Positions 19,892 through 29,104 of a stretch of DNA of 64,000 nucleotides are shown here, piece after piece. Under the pieces are notes generated by a model. It had not been told where the DNA came from and ran no database searches. It saw nothing but the letters and a program-made list of their open reading frames with translations. How positions within the stretch are numbered: the stretch's first letter is position 1; each line of letters begins with the position of its first letter. This DNA is from Candidatus Defluviibacillus avedoerensis (GTDB lineage Bacteria > Pseudomonadota > Gammaproteobacteria > Burkholderiales > Burkholderiaceae_C), in assembly GCA_016703665.1 (NCBI GenBank), contig JADJBS010000008.1:1-64000 (forward strand), given 5' to 3'. The translations under genes were made by a program, and so were the position numbers.

Positions 19892-21267
19892 TTACCTTCG
19901 CATCTACCCCTATTGCCGCTGTCGCGACCGCCTCTGGGCGGGGAGCGGTGGGCATTGTGCGGGTGTCAGGGCACGGGTTGACGCCCTTGATCGACGCGCT
20001 GTGCCGTCGTCCTTTGGCACCACGCGAGGCAACGTACCTGAAATTTTTCGCAGCTGACGGCTCCGCGATTGACCAGGGCTTGGCCTTGCACTTTCCCTCT
20101 CCCCATTCCTACACCGGCGAAGAGGTGCTGGAACTGCAGGCGCACGGCGGCCCGGTGGTCATGCAGCTGCTGCTGGCGCGTTGTCTGCAAGCGGGTCAAA
20201 GTATGGGCATTCGCCTGGCCCGACCGGGTGAGTTCACCGAACGTGCTTTCCTGAATGGCAAGATCGACTTGGCCCAAGCTGAAGCGATCGCCGACTTGAT
20301 TGACGCCAGCACTGAGGCCGCAGCACGCAGTGCAACCCGCTCTCTGACCGGAGAGTTTTCCAAAGAAATTGAAACCCTGCGCCAGGCCTTGGTTCACCTG
20401 CGGATGTTGGTCGAAGCGAGTCTGGATTTTCCCGAAGAAGACATCGATTTCCTGCAGCAGGCCGACGCAGTTGGCCAGTTGGAACGCTTGCAGCAGCAAC
20501 TTACCCGGGTTTTGATGCGCACCAGCCAAGGTGCCTTGCTGCGTGAGGGCTTGAAGGTAGTGATCGCTGGCCAGCCCAATGCTGGCAAGAGTTCGCTGTT
20601 AAACGCCCTGGCAGGTGCAGAACTGGCTATTGTCACACCGATTCCGGGCACGACGCGCGATGTGGTGTCGCAGACGATCCAGATTGAAGGCGTTCCTTTG
20701 CACGTGGTCGACACAGCAGGCTTGCGCGACAGCGAGGATGAGGTCGAGACGATTGGCATTGCTCGCGCCTGGGCACAAATCGAATCCGCTGACGCCGTGC
20801 TCTTCCTGCATGACCTGACGCGTTCTGAATCAATTGAATACCAGTCTGCGGATCAGCAAATTGCCCAAATCCTTGCAGGGAAGTTGCCCAAGAGCGTGCC
20901 AGTCATTGATGTCTGGAACAAGCTGGACGCGGCATCTGACTGTGGACTGCACAAGACGGGCATAGCGCTGTCTGCCAAACGAGGTGATGGCCTGCATGTG
21001 CTGCGCCAGCGCCTGCTGGAGGTGGGTGGCTGGCGAGCGCATCCGGAAGGGGTGTACCTGGCACGCGAACGCCATGTTCAGGCTCTCAAGTTGGTGGATG
21101 CCCATGTGACGCAAGCCCTGGATACGCTGGCTGCCTCCCGCCCGGCGCTGGACCTGTTGGCTGAAGAATTGCGGCTGGCCCAGAATGCCCTTAATCAGAT
21201 CACCGGTGAGTTTGGCTCGGACGATCTGCTTGGCGTGATTTTTTCTGAGTTCTGCATTGGCAAGTAA
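19891..21267 (+). CDS. mnmE: tRNA modification GTPase MnmE (TrmE)
   Basis: MnmE with MnmG modifies U34 of tRNAs. The protein has a formyl-THF-binding N-terminal domain (PIAAVATASGRGAVGIVRVSG), a G domain (GQPNAGKSS, GTTRDV, DTAGLR) and the C-terminal FCIGK motif with the conserved Cys. Homology begins exactly at the yidC stop, where the codon is ATT within TGATT. A TGATG stop-start overlap would be expected, so the start may be misread (ATG to ATT). The nearest in-frame ATG (19834) overlaps yidC by 58 bases. With a start at 19891 the protein is 458 residues, the normal length. Confidence 0.92.
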   Translation: MTFASTPIAAVATASGRGAVGIVRVSGHGLTPLIDALCRRPLAPREATYLKFFAADGSAIDQGLALHFPSPHSYTGEEVLELQAHGGPVVMQLLLARCLQAGQSMGIRLARPGEFTERAFLNGKIDLAQAEAIADLIDASTEAAARSATRSLTGEFSKEIETLRQALVHLRMLVEASLDFPEEDIDFLQQADAVGQLERLQQQLTRVLMRTSQGALLREGLKVVIAGQPNAGKSSLLNALAGAELAIVTPIPGTTRDVVSQTIQIEGVPLHVVDTAGLRDSEDEVETIGIARAWAQIESADAVLFLHDLTRSESIEYQSADQQIAQILAGKLPKSVPVIDVWNKLDAASDCGLHKTGIALSAKRGDGLHVLRQRLLEVGGWRAHPEGVYLARERHVQALKLVDAHVTQALDTLAASRPALDLLAEELRLAQNALNQITGEFGSDDLLGVIFSEFCIGK

Positions 21268-21338
21268 GCATTGTTCCGCTAGCCCGGTAAGCGTCAACCC
21301 TCTATACTGAACGACATTGTCTGGTCAATGGGGTACGC

Positions 21339-21902
21339 ATGTCCTGGTTCGAGCGGCTTTTTTCCAAACCGCTATTCAAGTCGCCCAAGGCGTCATCGTC
21401 TTCCAGCGCCCGGCGGCGCTCTGCCGAGGGACGGTCGAATTCGCCTGATGACGTTGCCAGGCGCAAGGCTCAGCGTGCACTGCACCGTGAATATTTGCAC
21501 GATGTGGTGCGCGAATGCATGGCGACGGTGGGGGTTTTGTCTTCCCATTACAAATTCAAGGTACTGACGGTGGATCGTGAATCCACCCAGTTTGTTGTGA
21601 TGATTGACATGCTTAATCTGGTAGCCCCTGACCGTGAGGGTCTTTCCAGCATGGAAGCCGCCGTTGCTCACAGGGCCATGTCACTTCGGGGAATGCGCGT
21701 CATTGCGGTTTACTGGCGCATGACTGACCAAGCTTCTTTGCTGAGGCCCAGGGCAGAGGCGAGGATTCCTCCACCTTTAAGCGCGACACCACCTCCCCCA
21801 CGGCGGCCAGATAAACCTGTATACCAGGAACTCGGATCTGCTGATTTTCCTGAGACTGACCCTCGGGCGCTGGGGGGAACGCAGTACGGAGAGGTCAGCT
21901 GA
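21339..21902 (+). CDS. Conserved hypothetical protein
   Basis: A 187-residue protein with a basic, Ser-rich N-terminus (about 50 residues), a folded middle (HREYLHDVVRECMATVGVLSS to VIAVYWRMTD) and a Pro-rich tail. It has no signal peptide or membrane segment. I do not recognise a family, though the middle has the character of a conserved domain. It is convergent with the antiporter gene, the two stops lying inside a 16-base palindrome at 21891-21906. Confidence 0.7.
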   Translation: MSWFERLFSKPLFKSPKASSSSSARRRSAEGRSNSPDDVARRKAQRALHREYLHDVVRECMATVGVLSSHYKFKVLTVDRESTQFVVMIDMLNLVAPDREGLSSMEAAVAHRAMSLRGMRVIAVYWRMTDQASLLRPRAEARIPPPLSATPPPPRRPDKPVYQELGSADFPETDPRALGGTQYGEVS

Positions 21903-21906
21903 CCTC
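21891..21906. repeat. Perfect 16-bp palindrome spanning two convergent stop codons
   Basis: GAGGTCAGCTGACCTC contains the TGA of the rightward gene and abuts the stop of the leftward antiporter gene. It is too short and lacks T tracts for a confident terminator call. Confidence 0.4.
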
Positions 21907-23899
21907 AAAACCTGCCAGATCCAAGCAGTCTTTGTTCCGCCAAGGCAAGTGCTTCTGGCTTACCAGACAAAACCAGCGTGTCTCCACTGTTCAGCAGTGT
22001 GCTTGCATCGGGTACCGTGGTTTTGCCACCTTTTTGCCGCAAGCTAACGACCTGAACCCCCAGCGAAGGTAGAGCCAACTCGCCAAGTGGCTTGCCCAGA
22101 ATCCGGCCAGCCAGCGGTAGCGTGATGCTACGCAGCCTTTCATGGTCAAGCTCGTTGATATCGTCGTCATCGCTGCCATGGAAATACCCGCGTAGCAGGC
22201 TGTAGCGCGCGTTTCGCTGGTCCTGCACCACCCGGATTACGCGCCGCATGGGTACCCCCACCAGGGCAAGTGCGTGGCTGGCCAGCATCAGTGAGCCTTC
22301 AATTGATTCTGGCACCACCTCGGTGGCACCAGCCTGCTGCAGCTTCTCGAGGTCATGGTCATCCTGAGTACGCACAATCACTGGCACTTGTGGCGCATGG
22401 GCCCGGATGCTTGCCAGGGCCTTGAGCGCGCCGGGTACATCCATGTAAGTAATCACCACGGCGCTGGCGCGCGCCAATCCAGCCGCCATCAATGCTTGAA
22501 GGCGTGCTGCATCACCAAAAACCACAGAGTCACCCGCTGCTGCTGCCTGATGTACTCGGTCAGGATCGAGGTCCAGCGCCATGTAAGGAATGCCTTCGCG
22601 TTCCAGCATTCGCGCCATGTTTTGTCCGCAGCGACCGTAGCCGCAGATGATCACATGTTGGCTGGTGTTAATGGATTTTCTGGCGATGTTGGTCATCTGC
22701 AGAGACTGTTGCATCCATTCGCTAGCAATCAGCTTCATGACGATCATGTTGCTGTACATCACCATGAAGGGCGCTGCCAGCATTGAGAGCACCATGCTGG
22801 CCAAAATCGGGTTCAACAACGCAGGTGGCACGAGATGGTGGGCTTCAGCGAGGGTTAAAAGCACGAAACCAAACTCGCCTGCCTGAGCCAAATACAGGCC
22901 GGTACGCAAGGACACACCTGAGCTACCCCCCAGTAAGCGCGACAGCGCTGCCACCAGTATGAGTTTGAGCAGAACGGGTATGGTGGTGAGGAATAACACA
23001 AGTTGCCAACGCTCCAGCACCAAACGCCAGTCAAGCTTCATGCCAATTGTGATGAAAAACAGTCCCAGCAACACATCATGAAATGGTCGGATGTCGGTTT
23101 CAACCTGGTGCTTGAACTCAGTCTCCGAAATCAACATGCCTGCCAGAAAAGCACCCAGCGCCAGACTCAAGCCCGCGAGTTCCGTCAACCAAGCCAAACC
23201 GAGAGTGGTGAGGAGGAGGTTAAGGACAAAGAGTTCTTCGCTCTTGCGTCGCACAACGATAGTGAGCCACCACCGCATTACGCGCTGGCCGCCGACCAGC
23301 AACACAGCAATCAAGAAGGTGGCTTTCAAGCCCGCCAATGTCAGCTCAGTCAGCAAATGCTCAGGTCGTGAACCCAGGGCTGGAATCAACACCAGCAACG
23401 GAACCACGGCCAGATCCTGGAACAGCAGCACACCCATGACCCGCTTGCCGTGCTCGCTCTCAAGCTCAAGCCGATCAGACATCAACTTCACCACAATCGC
23501 AGTGCTGCTCATGGCCAATGCGCCAGACAATGCGACCGAAGTCTGCCAGTTCCATTGCCAGGACGATGGCAACACGGACGAGAGCATCAAGGCGCCGACC
23601 GTGGCCAGCACAATGGTCAGGACGACCTGAAACAAGCCCAGGCCAAACACGTGCTTTCGCATGGAGCGCAGTTTAGGAAGGTTGAATTCCAGTCCGATCA
23701 CGAACATCAGGAAAACAACCCCGAATTCACCCAGGTGCGCCATGTCTACTGTGCTTTGGGTCAAAGCCAGTGCGTTGGGGCCAATCAGTACACCCACCAC
23801 CAGATAGCCGAGCATAGGGGGCAGATTCAGCTTGCGACACGCGACCACCCCCATTACAGCGGCCAGCAGGTACAGCAAGGTCAGTTCAAGCGAACTCAT
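21905..23899 (-). CDS. Monovalent cation:proton antiporter, CPA2/Kef type, with RCK domains
   Basis: An inner-membrane antiporter of 664 residues. It has about 12 hydrophobic helices (LLAAVMGVVACRKLNLPPMLGYLVVG onward), then a TrkA-N/RCK nucleotide-binding domain (VIICGYGRCGQNMARML near residue 420), then a TrkA-C domain. KefB, KefC and YbaL of E. coli share this architecture; the extra TrkA-C makes YbaL the closer analogue. I start at MSSLELTL (23899); the longer upstream frame lacks membrane character. It is divergent from kdsD. Confidence 0.88.
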   Translation of the reverse strand: MSSLELTLLYLLAAVMGVVACRKLNLPPMLGYLVVGVLIGPNALALTQSTVDMAHLGEFGVVFLMFVIGLEFNLPKLRSMRKHVFGLGLFQVVLTIVLATVGALMLSSVLPSSWQWNWQTSVALSGALAMSSTAIVVKLMSDRLELESEHGKRVMGVLLFQDLAVVPLLVLIPALGSRPEHLLTELTLAGLKATFLIAVLLVGGQRVMRWWLTIVVRRKSEELFVLNLLLTTLGLAWLTELAGLSLALGAFLAGMLISETEFKHQVETDIRPFHDVLLGLFFITIGMKLDWRLVLERWQLVLFLTTIPVLLKLILVAALSRLLGGSSGVSLRTGLYLAQAGEFGFVLLTLAEAHHLVPPALLNPILASMVLSMLAAPFMVMYSNMIVMKLIASEWMQQSLQMTNIARKSINTSQHVIICGYGRCGQNMARMLEREGIPYMALDLDPDRVHQAAAAGDSVVFGDAARLQALMAAGLARASAVVITYMDVPGALKALASIRAHAPQVPVIVRTQDDHDLEKLQQAGATEVVPESIEGSLMLASHALALVGVPMRRVIRVVQDQRNARYSLLRGYFHGSDDDDINELDHERLRSITLPLAGRILGKPLGELALPSLGVQVVSLRQKGGKTTVPDASTLLNSGDTLVLSGKPEALALAEQRLLGSGRF

Positions 23900-23987
23900 G
23901 GGAAATCGGGGTAGCGCATTCCCTGATCCTAGCAAGTCAGGTGCGCAGTTGTGATGACGTTGACCCTTGGCCGATAAAATACCTGGA

Positions 23988-24989
23988 ATGACTGCCAGCA
24001 CCGAACCCACCAAACCACTGGACGCTGAACGTGCCTTGCAGATGGCACGCCAGACGCTGGATATCGAGGCGATGGCCGTGGCTGGTTTGAGGGCCCGGTT
24101 AGGAGAAGGTTTTACGCAGGCGATCAGGCTCATGTTGCAGGTGCGTGGGCGTGTGGTGGTAATGGGCATGGGCAAGAGCGGTCACGTGGGCCGCAAGATT
24201 GCCGCGACGCTGGCTTCTACAGGCACTGCAGCCATGTTTGTGCATGCCGCTGAAGCCAGCCATGGCGACCTGGGCATGATCAAACCCATTGATGTGGTGC
24301 TGGCTATCTCCAATAGCGGTGAATCAAACGAATTGACCACCTTGCTTCCTGTCCTGAAGCGCTTGGGTGCGCCCTTGGTCGCGATGACTGGCGGTCTTCA
24401 GTCCACCCTGGCCAAGTATGCCGATGTGGTGCTTGACAGTGGAGTCGAAAAAGAAGCCTGTCCACACAACCTGGCCCCTACTGCGAGTACCACTGCCCAA
24501 ATGGCATTGGGAGATGCTCTGGCTGTGGCCTTGCTTGACGCCAGAGGCTTTAAGGCCGATGACTTTGCCCGCTCTCACCCCGGAGGTGCATTGGGCCGCA
24601 AGCTCCTTACTCTGGTCAGTGATGTCATGCGCACCGGTGACGACGTTCCTGCCGTTGTACGCGATGCAAGTTTTGGTGACTTGATGCATGAAATGAGCCG
24701 CAAGGGCCTGGGTGCGACGGCGGTGGTCGACACCAACCGACGAGTGCTGGGCATCTTTACGGATGGTGATTTGCGTCGGCTGGTTGAAAAAGGCCTGGAT
24801 CTGCGCCAGGCCACGGCTGCTGAGGTCATGCACCCAATGCCACGTACGATGAAGGCCGATGCCCTTGCCGTGGAGGCAGCAGACTTGATGGAGAAACACC
24901 GGATCACCAGCGTGCTGGTGGTTGATGGGGATGGTGCTCTGTGTGGCGCGCTGAACAGCAATGACTTGATGCGTGCCAAAGTGATCTGA
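23988..24989 (+). CDS. kdsD: Arabinose-5-phosphate isomerase KdsD
   Basis: It converts ribulose 5-phosphate to arabinose 5-phosphate, the first step to KDO for lipopolysaccharide. The 333-residue protein has an SIS domain (GMGKSGHVGRKIAATLASTG, then SNSGES) and two C-terminal CBS domains. The start is ATG 23988 (MTASTEP). It is the first gene of kdsD-kdsC-lptC, with four bases to kdsC. Confidence 0.93.
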   Translation: MTASTEPTKPLDAERALQMARQTLDIEAMAVAGLRARLGEGFTQAIRLMLQVRGRVVVMGMGKSGHVGRKIAATLASTGTAAMFVHAAEASHGDLGMIKPIDVVLAISNSGESNELTTLLPVLKRLGAPLVAMTGGLQSTLAKYADVVLDSGVEKEACPHNLAPTASTTAQMALGDALAVALLDARGFKADDFARSHPGGALGRKLLTLVSDVMRTGDDVPAVVRDASFGDLMHEMSRKGLGATAVVDTNRRVLGIFTDGDLRRLVEKGLDLRQATAAEVMHPMPRTMKADALAVEAADLMEKHRITSVLVVDGDGALCGALNSNDLMRAKVI

Positions 24990-24993
24990 CGCG

Positions 24994-25554
24994 ATGACAC
25001 CCACACTTATTTTTCCACCCGAAACGCTGCTTAAAGCCCAAGGCATTCGTGTCGTGTTCGTGGATGTGGACGGCGTGATGACGGATGGGGGACTGTATTT
25101 CTCAGAATCCGGTGAAACCTTGAAACGTTTTCATGTGCTGGATGGTCAGGGGCTCAAGCTGCTGCAAAAGGCGGGCATTGTCCCAGTGGTCATCACCGGT
25201 CGGGATTCTGCCCCGCTGCGCAAGCGACTGGAAGCGCTTGGCATGACCCATGTGCATTTTGGCGTTGAAGACAAATTGCCCGTGGCCGAGAAAACGTTGG
25301 CCGTCCTGGGGCTGCAATGGTCACAGGCTGCCGCGATGGGTGATGACTGGCCTGACCTGCCGGTGATGCAAGCTTGCCATTTCGCCTGTGCACCGGCCAA
25401 TGCCCATGTAGAGGTCAAAGCCGTTGCACACTACACCACCTGCCTGAGAGGCGGCGAAGGCGCTGTGCGTGAATGCTGCGATCTGCTCCTGATTGCCAGC
25501 GGTCGTTATGCAAGTCTGCTGGCCGACAGGCAACTGAGCACGGACCGCCGTTAG
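24994..25554 (+). CDS. kdsC: 3-deoxy-manno-octulosonate-8-phosphatase KdsC
   Basis: A HAD-superfamily phosphatase that dephosphorylates KDO 8-phosphate. Motif I is DVDGVMTDG, motif II Thr is in ITGRDS, and the C-terminal acidic motif is MGDDWPDL. At 186 residues and without a cap domain it is typical of KdsC. Confidence 0.93.
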   Translation: MTPTLIFPPETLLKAQGIRVVFVDVDGVMTDGGLYFSESGETLKRFHVLDGQGLKLLQKAGIVPVVITGRDSAPLRKRLEALGMTHVHFGVEDKLPVAEKTLAVLGLQWSQAAAMGDDWPDLPVMQACHFACAPANAHVEVKAVAHYTTCLRGGEGAVRECCDLLLIASGRYASLLADRQLSTDRR

Positions 25555-25568
25555 ACGGCTTTCACACG

Positions 25569-26192
25569 ATGCCAGCCTCTTTGTATTCATTCAGGTATTT
25601 GCTGGATCGCCTGTCCATCTACTTACCGGTGATCCTGATGGGCGTTTTGGCCATGGGCAGCTACTGGCTGTTGCGCGTGACCCCTGCACCACTGGCTCCA
25701 GGCGTTGAAAGCCTTCCAACCCACGACGCGGACTATTTCATGCGTCGCTTCAAAGTGCAAAGCTTTGAGGCCAATGGTGCGTTGAAAAGCGAGTTGGCTG
25801 GCAGTGAAATTCGCCATTACCCGGATACTGACACTCTGGAAATTGACCAAGTTCGCATGCATTCGTACAGCAAGGAAGGCCAATTGACGGTGATCACGGC
25901 GCAAAAGGCCCTATCGAACGGGGACGGCTCCGAAGTACAGTTCTTTGGCAATGCCCATGTGGTGCGCGATGCGCATCGTGATGACGATGGGAAGCTGGTG
26001 CCACGTGTTGAGCTTCGCAGCGAATTCCTGCATGTCATCATGGACACAGAGCAAATCACCACGCCGAAACCCGTAGAGTTGACCCGTGGAAACGACCGTT
26101 TTACCGGTGACGCCATGAACTACGACAACATTCACCGCGTGATGGAACTCCGAGGCCGCGTGCGCGGTGTTTTGGCACCCAGCAAGCCTTGA
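25569..26192 (+). CDS. lptC: LPS export ABC transporter periplasmic protein LptC
   Basis: A 207-residue protein with one N-terminal transmembrane helix (IYLPVILMGVLAMGSYWLL) and a periplasmic beta-jellyroll domain. LptC hands lipopolysaccharide from LptBFG to LptA. It starts 14 bases after kdsC. The usual lptA and lptB partners do not follow; an SDR gene and a terminator do. Confidence 0.88.
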   Translation: MPASLYSFRYLLDRLSIYLPVILMGVLAMGSYWLLRVTPAPLAPGVESLPTHDADYFMRRFKVQSFEANGALKSELAGSEIRHYPDTDTLEIDQVRMHSYSKEGQLTVITAQKALSNGDGSEVQFFGNAHVVRDAHRDDDGKLVPRVELRSEFLHVIMDTEQITTPKPVELTRGNDRFTGDAMNYDNIHRVMELRGRVRGVLAPSKP

Positions 26193-26205
26193 AGCGGATG
26201 GCCTC

Positions 26206-27003
26206 ATGACCATGAACCCTACCTCACAGCCCCTGGTGTTGATCACAGGCGCATCCAGTGGGATCGGTCAGGCGCTGGCATGGCGGTTTTACGAGGCGGG
26301 TTATCGATTGGCGTTGGTGGCACGTCGAGTTTCAGATATAGAAACCTGGGCCACGGCACAAGGAATGGATACTTTTCGCTATCAAATTTATAGTTCTGAT
26401 GTGTGCGACACAGACGCTATGGTACGTATGGGGACCGAATGCCTGGCATCACAGGGCTTACCTGATGTGGTGATCGCCAATGCAGGTATTAGCGTTGGAA
26501 TCGACACGGCCGTGCAGTCTGACGTGAACGTCATGGCCCGGGTGTTCGCCACCAATAACGTTGGCATGATGGCGACGTTTCATCCCTTCGTGGGAGCCAT
26601 GCAAAAACGCGGGTACGGTACGTTGGTAGGCATTGCCAGTGTGGGCGGTATACGGGGATTGCCTGGGCACGGTGCGTACAGCGCAAGCAAAGCCGCCGTC
26701 ATCAGCTACTGTGAATCGCTGCGTGGCGAACTGCGGTCCAGCGGCGTCAAGGTCGTGACTCTGCTGCCAGGCTATGTAGCGACTCCCTTGACCAGCAAGA
26801 ACCGTTACAGCATGCCTTTTCTGTTGCAGCCTCAAGAATTTGCGGCCAAGGCCTTTGCAGCCATCCAGTCACAGACCAGCTACCGCGTTATTCCATGGCA
26901 GATGGGCATCGTGGCTAAAGTGCTGCGCCTGATTCCTAACGCCTGGTTCGATCGACTGTTTGCCCGACGGCCTCGTAAACACCGTGAAGCGCAGCGCGAC
27001 TGA
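26206..27003 (+). CDS. Short-chain dehydrogenase/reductase
   Basis: A Rossmann-fold oxidoreductase of about 265 residues with the classical SDR motifs: TGASSGIG for the cofactor, NAG near residue 85, and the catalytic YSASK. The C-terminal basic tail (RPRKHREAQRD) and preceding hydrophobic stretch suggest membrane association. Substrate unknown. It is cotranscribed with lptC (13-base gap) and ends at an intrinsic terminator. Confidence 0.85.
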   Translation: MTMNPTSQPLVLITGASSGIGQALAWRFYEAGYRLALVARRVSDIETWATAQGMDTFRYQIYSSDVCDTDAMVRMGTECLASQGLPDVVIANAGISVGIDTAVQSDVNVMARVFATNNVGMMATFHPFVGAMQKRGYGTLVGIASVGGIRGLPGHGAYSASKAAVISYCESLRGELRSSGVKVVTLLPGYVATPLTSKNRYSMPFLLQPQEFAAKAFAAIQSQTSYRVIPWQMGIVAKVLRLIPNAWFDRLFARRPRKHREAQRD

Positions 27004-27026
27004 CGAACAACAGGAAGCCAAAAAAC

Positions 27027-27054
27027 AAAAAGGCTCCATCTGGAGCCTTTTTCA
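27027..27054. terminator. Bidirectional intrinsic terminator
   Basis: Stem AGGCTCCA / TGGAGCCT (27031-27038 with 27041-27048) is flanked by A and T tracts on both sides. It ends the SDR gene on the plus strand and the RNA-binding protein gene on the minus strand. Confidence 0.85.
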
Positions 27055-27078
27055 ATCAATCAGAGCTTGACTTGCCGA

Positions 27079-27577
27079 TCAGTAGCCGCCGCCGTTGCCG
27101 CCGCCATAACCACCGCCGCCACCGCTGCGACCACCGCCGCCACCACCACGGGGGCCTGAACCGTAGGGGCTACGGAAGCCGCCATCCGAACCGCCGCCGA
27201 AGCCGCCGCCACCGCTGCGACCACCGCCAACCGCCACCACCGCCACCACCGCCGCCTTCACGGCGACCGCCGCCAAAACCGCCACCACCGCCGCCGAAGC
27301 CACCGCCACCTGTCCGGGGGGGGCGTGCTTCCATGGGACGTGCTTCGTTAACAACAACGCTGCGACCGCCCAAAGGCTGACCATTCATGCCGTTGATGGC
27401 TGCTTGTGCTTCTGGATCACTGCCCATTTCCACAAAGCCGAAGCCCTTTGAGCGACCGGTATCACGCTCCATCATCACTTTCGCGCTGGTAACAGTACCG
27501 AACTGGCCGAAAGCCTGTTCAAGATCGCTGTCGCGCACAGAGTACGGCAGGTTGCCAACGTACAGTTTGTTGCCCAT
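27079..27577 (-). pseudogene. Glycine-rich RRM RNA-binding protein (frameshifted in the Gly tail)
   Basis: One RNA recognition motif covers residues 1-80, with RNP2 LYVGNL and RNP1 KGFGFVEM. A Gly/Arg-rich tail of about 80 residues follows. Such proteins are cold-inducible RNA chaperones in cyanobacteria and betaproteobacteria. The frame slips at about 27229 (GGTTGG where GGTGG would keep the repeat), after which the other frame resumes GGGRSGGGGGYGGG to the stop at 27079. The RRM is intact, so function may survive, or the slip may be a sequence error in a repetitive stretch. Confidence 0.85.
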
Positions 27578-27784
27578 GAAGGGACTCCTAATAAGACCAT
27601 TAAAAAGCGATGGAGTCCCGAAAACGCATACCAACACAAACTTTGAGAGACGCGAAACCGACCTAATCACCGCAAACTACGCGCGGATAAATTAAACCCA
27701 CGCTAACTCATTATGCGCGAAATTCCCCGAAACTCAATTCCAATAGGCATCTGTGGTGTTATTCCACCACGCTTTATGAGATAT

Positions 27785-28987
27785 CTACCAGCTAGCTTCA
27801 CGGTCTGGCGTAGCGCCGATCTTGTGAATACTCAGGTCAGCACCGTCATATTCTTCTTCAGCTGAAAGTTTCAAGCCCATCAACGCCTTGATACCACCAT
27901 AAACGACCATGCTACCTAAAACCGCCCAGGCAACCCCTAAGGCTGTACCGATCAATTGGGCACTTAATGACACGCCACCCATGCCGCCGAAAGCCTTGCT
28001 GCCAAAGATTCCAGCAGCAATCCCGCCCCAGGTTCCGCACAATCCGTGCAATGGCCAGACGCCCAACACGTCATCTATCTTCCATTTGTTCTGGGTCAAC
28101 GTGAACATGACAACAAAAATGGCGCCAGCGATACCACCGACCACCAACGCGCCCAGTGGATGCATCAGGTCTGAGCCCGCACAAACGGCGACCAAGCCCG
28201 CCAGGGGACCGTTGTGCACAAAGCCAGGGTCATTCTTTCCCATGACGAGCGCAACGAGCGTGCCGCCCACCATGGCCATCAGGGAGTTGACTGCGACCAA
28301 ACCCGAAATCTTGTCCAGCGTCTGCGCACTCATCACGTTGAAGCCAAACCAGCCGACGCACAGAATCCAGGCGCCCAGCGCAAGAAATGGGATGTTGGAG
28401 GGTGGGTGGGCCGATAGAGAGCCATCCTTGCGGTACCGGTTGTAACGCGCACCCAGAAACATGACGGCAGGCAAGGCAATCCAGCCCCCGACCGCGTGCA
28501 CGACAACTGAGCCAGCGAAGTCATGGAATTCTTCTCCCGTGGTGGCCTTGATCCAGGCCTGGATGCCGAAGTGCTGGTTCCAGGCGATGCCCTCGAAAAA
28601 CGGATAGACAAAACCCACAATCACAGCTGTGGCTATGAGTTGGGGCCAAAACTTGGCTCGCTCAGCAATGCCGCCCGAGATGATGGCGGGGATGGCCGCG
28701 GCAAATGTGAGCAAGAAGAAGAACTTGACCAGTTCATAGCCGTTCTTGGCTGCCAGTTCCTCGGCGCCAACGAAAAAGCTGGTGCCATAGGCAACTCCGT
28801 AGCCCACCATGAAATAGACGACGGTGGAGACCGAGAAGTCCACCAGTATCTTGACCAGGGCATTGACCTGATTCTTCTTGCGAACGGTGCCCAGTTCCAG
28901 AAAGGCAAAACCCGCATGCATGGCGAGCACCATGATGCCGCCCAGCAGAATGAACAAGGCGTCAGCGCCCTGTTTTAGTGCTTCCAT
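27785..28987 (-). CDS. amtB: Ammonium transporter (Amt family)
   Basis: A 400-residue membrane protein with 11 predicted helices. Amt signatures are FFEGIAWNQHFG, DFAGSVVVHAVGG and the twin-His region including PLHGLCGTWGG. It conducts ammonium across the inner membrane. GAGG precedes ATG 28987. No glnK lies beside it, unlike the common glnK-amtB pair, so PII control would have to come from elsewhere. Confidence 0.93.
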   Translation of the reverse strand: MEALKQGADALFILLGGIMVLAMHAGFAFLELGTVRKKNQVNALVKILVDFSVSTVVYFMVGYGVAYGTSFFVGAEELAAKNGYELVKFFFLLTFAAAIPAIISGGIAERAKFWPQLIATAVIVGFVYPFFEGIAWNQHFGIQAWIKATTGEEFHDFAGSVVVHAVGGWIALPAVMFLGARYNRYRKDGSLSAHPPSNIPFLALGAWILCVGWFGFNVMSAQTLDKISGLVAVNSLMAMVGGTLVALVMGKNDPGFVHNGPLAGLVAVCAGSDLMHPLGALVVGGIAGAIFVVMFTLTQNKWKIDDVLGVWPLHGLCGTWGGIAAGIFGSKAFGGMGGVSLSAQLIGTALGVAWAVLGSMVVYGGIKALMGLKLSAEEEYDGADLSIHKIGATPDREASW

Positions 28988-29104
28988 ATAAACCTCATCA
29001 ATAGAAATGATTGCTGTTGGTGCAATGTGGTGAATAAACTCACCAGCGCACCAAAATCAAGCAAAAATCGCGCCAGAATCGTGCCAAGGAAGAGGCGCAC
29101 CAAA

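Noticed and set aside
27072..27380. Pro/Arg-rich plus-strand frame and repeated GCCGCC units that look like a repeat array
   Set aside because: These are the codon repeats of the Gly-rich tail of the RRM protein on the other strand, not a CRISPR array or a real gene.
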